The position numbers and the translations under genes are program-made. A DNA stretch of 64,000 nucleotides from Roseateles_E sp005503085 (GTDB lineage: Bacteria > Pseudomonadota > Gammaproteobacteria > Burkholderiales > Burkholderiaceae_C): positions 62,001 through 126,000 of the forward strand of contig NZ_JAQOWX010000001.1 in NCBI RefSeq assembly GCF_028462495.1, read 5' to 3'. Position 1 is the stretch's first letter. Each line of letters begins with the position of its first letter. Positions 60,736-64,000 of this stretch are shown piece after piece. The notes under the pieces were generated by a model that was not told where the DNA came from, made no database searches, and saw only the letters and a program-made list of their open reading frames with translations.

Positions 60736-61938
60736 ATGTCCTTGTTTGCCGCCGTCGAAATGGCCCCCCGCGACCCCATCCTGGGTCTGAACGAGCAGTT
60801 CAACGCCGATACCAACCCCGCCAAGGTGAATCTGGGGGTCGGCGTCTACTACGACGAGAACGGCAAGCTGCCCCTGCTGAAGTGCGTGGCCCAGGCCGAG
60901 GCCGCGATGCAGGCCGACCCGAAGGCGCGCGGTTATCTGCCGATCGACGGCATCGCCGCCTATGACAAGGCCGTGCAAGGCCTGGTGTTCGGTTCTGAGA
61001 GTGCCATTCTGGCGGCCAAGCGTGTGGCCACCGTGCAGGCCATCGGCGGCACCGGCGGACTGAAGATAGGTGCCGACTTCCTGAAGCGCCTGAACCCCGG
61101 CGCCACCGTGCTGATCTCCGACCCCAGCTGGGAGAACCACCGCGCGCTGTTCACCAACGCCGGCTTCCCGGTTCAGACCTACCCTTATTACGATGCCGCC
61201 AAGCTGGGCATCAACTTCGACGGCATGCTGGCCGCGCTGAACGGCGCCAGCGCCGGCACCGTGGTCGTGCTGCACGCCTGCTGCCACAACCCGACCGGCT
61301 ATGACCTGAGCCCCGCCCCATGGGACCAGGTCGTCGCCACCGTCAAGGCGCGGGGCCTGGTCGCCTTTCGGGACAGGGCCTACCAGGGCTTCGGCGAAGG
61401 CATCGCCGAAGACGGCGCGGTGGTCCAGCAATTCCTCGCCGCCAATCTGGACTTCTTCGTCTCGACCAGCTTCTCGAAGAGCTTCTCGCTCTACGGCGAG
61501 CGCGTCGGTGCGCTAAGCGTGGTCTGCGCCTCGGCCGAGGAGACCGCCAAGGTGCTGAGCCAGCTGAAGATCGTGATCCGCACCAACTATTCCAATCCGC
61601 CAACCCATGGCGCCCAGGTGGTTGCGAACGTGTTGTCGACCCCGGCACTGCGCGCGCTCTGGGAAGAGGAGCTGGCCGGCATGCGCTTGCGCATCCGGGC
61701 GATGCGCCAGGCGCTGGTCAGCGCGCTGCAAGCTGCCGGCGTGAGCCAGGATCTGAGCTTTGTGACCCGCCAGAAAGGCATGTTCAGCTATTCCGGCCTG
61801 AATGCCGCACAAATGCAGCGACTGCGCAGCGAGTTCGGCATTTATGGTGTCGATTCGGGCCGCATCTGCGTGGCCGCGCTGAACGAGAAAAACCTGCCGG
61901 CTGTCGCTCAGGCGATGGCGGCGGTGCTGCGCGGCTGA
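60736..61938 (+). CDS. tyrB: Aromatic/aspartate aminotransferase (TyrB/AspC family)
   Basis: A 400-residue PLP enzyme of aminotransferase class Ia, transferring amino groups between aspartate or aromatic amino acids and 2-oxoglutarate. MSLFAAVEMAPRDPILGLNEQFNADTNPAKVNLGVGVYYDENG is the family start, HACCHNPTGYD holds the conserved Asn, and SFSKSFSLYGERVGAL the PLP Lys. The PLP-ring Asp is Asp213 with Tyr216. In the usual F-L-D-M-A-Y-Q-G motif this gene reads F-R-D-R-A-Y-Q-G, two arginines beside the key Asp. AspC and TyrB cannot be separated on sequence alone. Confidence 0.9.
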   Translation: MSLFAAVEMAPRDPILGLNEQFNADTNPAKVNLGVGVYYDENGKLPLLKCVAQAEAAMQADPKARGYLPIDGIAAYDKAVQGLVFGSESAILAAKRVATVQAIGGTGGLKIGADFLKRLNPGATVLISDPSWENHRALFTNAGFPVQTYPYYDAAKLGINFDGMLAALNGASAGTVVVLHACCHNPTGYDLSPAPWDQVVATVKARGLVAFRDRAYQGFGEGIAEDGAVVQQFLAANLDFFVSTSFSKSFSLYGERVGALSVVCASAEETAKVLSQLKIVIRTNYSNPPTHGAQVVANVLSTPALRALWEEELAGMRLRIRAMRQALVSALQAAGVSQDLSFVTRQKGMFSYSGLNAAQMQRLRSEFGIYGVDSGRICVAALNEKNLPAVAQAMAAVLRG

Positions 61939-62021
61939 CAATCTGCCCGCTGGAACGAGTGGGCTTGCGCAGTTTTAACGGCTTTGCCACCTGGCAAGTC
62001 GCATAATGCTGCACTGCACCA

Positions 62022-62195
62022 TTTGTTTTGCAGTACTGTCACCCCACAAAGCTACCGAGGTCCTCCATGCTGTATCAGCTCTACGAAACCCAGCGCGCGC
62101 TGATGAGTNTTGTTTTGCAGTACTGTCACCCCACAAAGCTACCGAGGTCCTCCATGCTGTATCAGCTCTACGAAACCCAGCGCGCGCTGATGAGT
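62022..62195 (+). repeat. Exact 86-bp direct duplication around a single N (likely assembly artefact)
   Basis: Bases 62023-62108 and 62110-62195 are identical, and the undetermined base N at 62109 lies between them. The copy contains the phaZ ribosome-binding site, start codon and first 14 codons. The period of 87 bases keeps the frame. Two overlapping contig ends joined by one N would give exactly this pattern. Confidence 0.9.
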
Positions 62196-63446
62196 CCTTT
62201 TGCGGAGTTCGCGGGCGCCTCGGCCAAGCTCTACAGCCATCCGCTCTCGCCCTTCGCCCACGGCCCGATGGCCCATCGGGTCTCGGCCGGGCTGGATCTG
62301 ATGCACCGGCTGGCCAAGGACTACGAGAAGCCCGAGTTCGGGATTCGCGGCGTCGAAGTCGACGGGATCGAGGTGGCGGTGCAGGAGCTGGTGCCGGTCG
62401 AGCTGCCCTTTTGCCGGCTGCTGCGCTTCAAGCGCTACACCGATGATCTGGCGGTGCTGGCCAAGATGAAGGACCAGCCCACCGTGCTGGTGGTGGCGCC
62501 GCTGTCGGGCCACCACAGCACCCTGCTGCGCGACACCGTGCGCCAGTTGCTGAAGGACCACAAGGTCTTCATCACCGACTGGACCGATGCGCGCATGGTG
62601 CCGCTGGACCAGGGCGCCTTCCATCTGGACGACTACATCGCCTATGTGCAGCAGTTCATCCGCCATATCGGTGCGGCCGAATGCCATGTGATCTCGGTCT
62701 GCCAGCCCACCGTGCCGGTGCTGGCCGCGATCTCGCTGATGGCGTCGAATGGCGAGACCACGCCGCGCAGCATGACCATGATGGGCGGCCCGATCGACGC
62801 CCGCAAGAGCCCCACGGCCGTAAACAATCTGGCGATGAACCGCAGCTTCAGCTGGTTCGAGACCAATGTGATCTACCGGGTGCCGACCAACTTCCCGGGT
62901 GCGCAGCGCGCGGTCTACCCCGGCTTTCTGCAGCACACCGGCTTTGTCGCGATGAACCCGGACCGGCATCTGAGCTCGCACTACGACTATTTCCTCGATC
63001 TGGTGCGCGGCGACGACGACAGCGCCGAGTCGCACCGCCAGTTCTACGACGAGTACAACGCGGTGCTGGACATGCCGGCCGAGTACTACCTGGACACCAT
63101 CAAGACCGTGTTCCAGGACTTCGCCCTGGTCAACGGCACCTGGGAGGTCAAGGGCCAGTTGGTGCGCCCGCAGGACATCCAGGGCACGGCCCTGCTGACC
63201 ATCGAAGGCGAGCTCGATGACATCTCGGGCGCCGGCCAGACCCGCGCCGCGCACGAGCTGTGCTCGGGCATTGCACCCGAACATCAATACCATTACGACG
63301 CGATCGGTGCCGGCCACTACGGCATCTTCTCGGGCCGCCGCTGGCGCGAGAAGGTCTACCCCGAGGTGCGCGACTTCATCCTCAAGTACGAGCACCCGGT
63401 GACCACGCCTGCGCGCAAGACAACACGGAGCAAGAAGTCCGCTTGA
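62154..63446 (+). CDS. phaZ: Intracellular polyhydroxyalkanoate depolymerase
   Basis: A 430-residue depolymerase that mobilises stored polyhydroxybutyrate granules. It begins MLYQLYETQRALMSPFAEFAG. The catalytic Cys183 lies in HVISVCQPTVPVLA, at the same number as the active Cys of Cupriavidus PhaZa1. Asp and His partners are expected near GELDDISGAGQT and GAGHYGIFSGRRWRE. ATG 62154 with GAGG about six bases upstream was chosen. A second in-frame ATG at 62067 exists only because of the duplication around the N. The stop overlaps the following rsxB-like gene. Confidence 0.93.
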   Translation: MLYQLYETQRALMSPFAEFAGASAKLYSHPLSPFAHGPMAHRVSAGLDLMHRLAKDYEKPEFGIRGVEVDGIEVAVQELVPVELPFCRLLRFKRYTDDLAVLAKMKDQPTVLVVAPLSGHHSTLLRDTVRQLLKDHKVFITDWTDARMVPLDQGAFHLDDYIAYVQQFIRHIGAAECHVISVCQPTVPVLAAISLMASNGETTPRSMTMMGGPIDARKSPTAVNNLAMNRSFSWFETNVIYRVPTNFPGAQRAVYPGFLQHTGFVAMNPDRHLSSHYDYFLDLVRGDDDSAESHRQFYDEYNAVLDMPAEYYLDTIKTVFQDFALVNGTWEVKGQLVRPQDIQGTALLTIEGELDDISGAGQTRAAHELCSGIAPEHQYHYDAIGAGHYGIFSGRRWREKVYPEVRDFILKYEHPVTTPARKTTRSKKSA

Positions 63447-64000
63447 GCGTCTTGGCCCCGACCGCCGATCTGGTCGCCCGCATCGATGCGGCGCTGCCGC
63501 AGACCCAGTGCACGCGCTGCGGCTATCCGGACTGCCTGAGCTATGCCCAGGCCGTCGCGGCCGGCGAGGCCGGCATCAACCAGTGCCCGCCCGGCGGTGC
63601 CGAGGGCATCGCGCGCCTGGCCGCCCTCACCGGCCGGCCCGAGCTGCCGTTGAGCACCGAGCATGGTGTCGAGGGTCCCCGTCAACTGGCGGTGATCGAC
63701 GAGAACTGGTGCATAGGCTGCACGCTGTGCATCAAGGCCTGTCCGGTCGACTGCATCGTCGGTGCGCCCAAGGCCATGCATCTGATCATCAACGAGCAAT
63801 GCACCGGCTGCGAGCTGTGCGTGCCGGCCTGCCCGGTCGACTGCATCTCGCTGCTCAATGTCAGCGGCGAGCAGACCGGCTGGCAGGCCTGGAGCGCACC
63901 CCAGGCCGACGAAGCCCTGAAGCGCTACCGCTTCCATCAGCAGCGCCTGCCGCGCGCGCGACAGGAAAACGAGGCCCGGCTGCAGGCCAAGGCCGAGGCC
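63443..64000 (+). CDS. rsxB: Electron transport complex subunit RsxB/RnfB (5' part)
   Basis: The frame is open to the end of the window (186 codons). QTQCTRCGYPDCLSYAQAVAAGEAGINQCPPGG holds the 4Fe-4S ligands of the RnfB domain. WCIGCTLCIKACPVDCI and QCTGCELCVPACPVDCI are two 4Fe-4S ferredoxin motifs. In betaproteobacteria such proteins are often encoded singly, without the other rnf genes, and act as ferredoxin-like electron carriers. The start is probably TTG 63443, overlapping the phaZ stop as TTGA; no ATG or GTG precedes the conserved region. The hydrophobic N-terminal anchor of full RnfB is absent. Confidence 0.85.
   Translation, partial: MSVLAPTADLVARIDAALPQTQCTRCGYPDCLSYAQAVAAGEAGINQCPPGGAEGIARLAALTGRPELPLSTEHGVEGPRQLAVIDENWCIGCTLCIKACPVDCIVGAPKAMHLIINEQCTGCELCVPACPVDCISLLNVSGEQTGWQAWSAPQADEALKRYRFHQQRLPRARQENEARLQAKAEA

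Noticed and set aside
62067..62153. An earlier PhaZ start giving a protein 29 residues longer
   Set aside because: The extension is a repeat of PhaZ's own first residues running through the N, produced by the duplicated block.

Overview
This window looks like a chromosomal segment of a high-GC betaproteobacterium of the order Burkholderiales, probably in or near the Roseateles/Rubrivivax/Leptothrix group. The genus is an inference from gene order and GC-rich codon use. The run rpsO-pnp-qor-tpiA-secG-tRNA-Leu-nuoA..N-DUF2818-NUDIX-DUF1178 is a housekeeping block typical of that order. An intracellular PHB depolymerase gene and two copies of a C/G-rich intergenic repeat fit the same assignment.

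Layout. 1-3135: the 3' end of a class I aminotransferase, then ybgC-tolQ-tolR-tolA (cell-envelope energisation) without tolB or pal. 3145-6443: a MNIO (DUF692) RiPP cluster of bufferin type. It has a small Cys-containing secreted precursor, the MNIO enzyme, its DUF2063 partner and a DoxX membrane protein on the minus strand, and a divergent ECF sigma factor with a zinc-finger anti-sigma factor. 6457-10025: pyroglutamyl peptidase and a complete TRAP transporter. 10127-15519: an orphan GspE-type ATPase, an AcoR-like regulator without its AAA+ domain, selD and a CBS protein. 15615-18053: metY, an alpha/beta hydrolase and a DUF962 protein. 18054-20896: threonine catabolism genes (epimerase-type dehydrogenase, kbl) divergent from an XRE-cupin regulator, with a palindromic operator between them. 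20873-28338: YihY, DUF2069, a FAD-linked oxidase and an RND efflux pair. 28507-44601: DUF1178, NUDIX, DUF2818 and the full 14-gene complex I operon (minus strand). 44814-49869: tRNA-Leu(GAG), secG, tpiA, qor, pnp and rpsO. 50071-51879: an orphan ABC binding protein and Hsp20. 51886-58273: tsaD and the Isc iron-sulfur operon iscRSUA-hscBA-fdx. 58467-64000: uvrB, tyrB-like aminotransferase, phaZ and the start of rsxB.

The genes serve respiration (complex I with Fe-S assembly), envelope integrity (Tol), RNA turnover (PNPase, S15), metal stress (bufferin cluster), amino acid metabolism and carbon storage. No gene-free stretch exceeds 300 bases. The points most worth a second look are: the bufferin-type cluster; a structured intergenic repeat that sits in tolQ-tolR with a 7-bp target duplication, carries its own ribosome-binding site and recurs in nuoH-nuoI; a shared TTCGA-N4-TCGAA palindrome upstream of kbl/XRE and uvrB/tyrB; an intrinsic terminator inside the isc operon; and an 86-bp duplication around a single N at phaZ that is almost certainly an assembly artefact.
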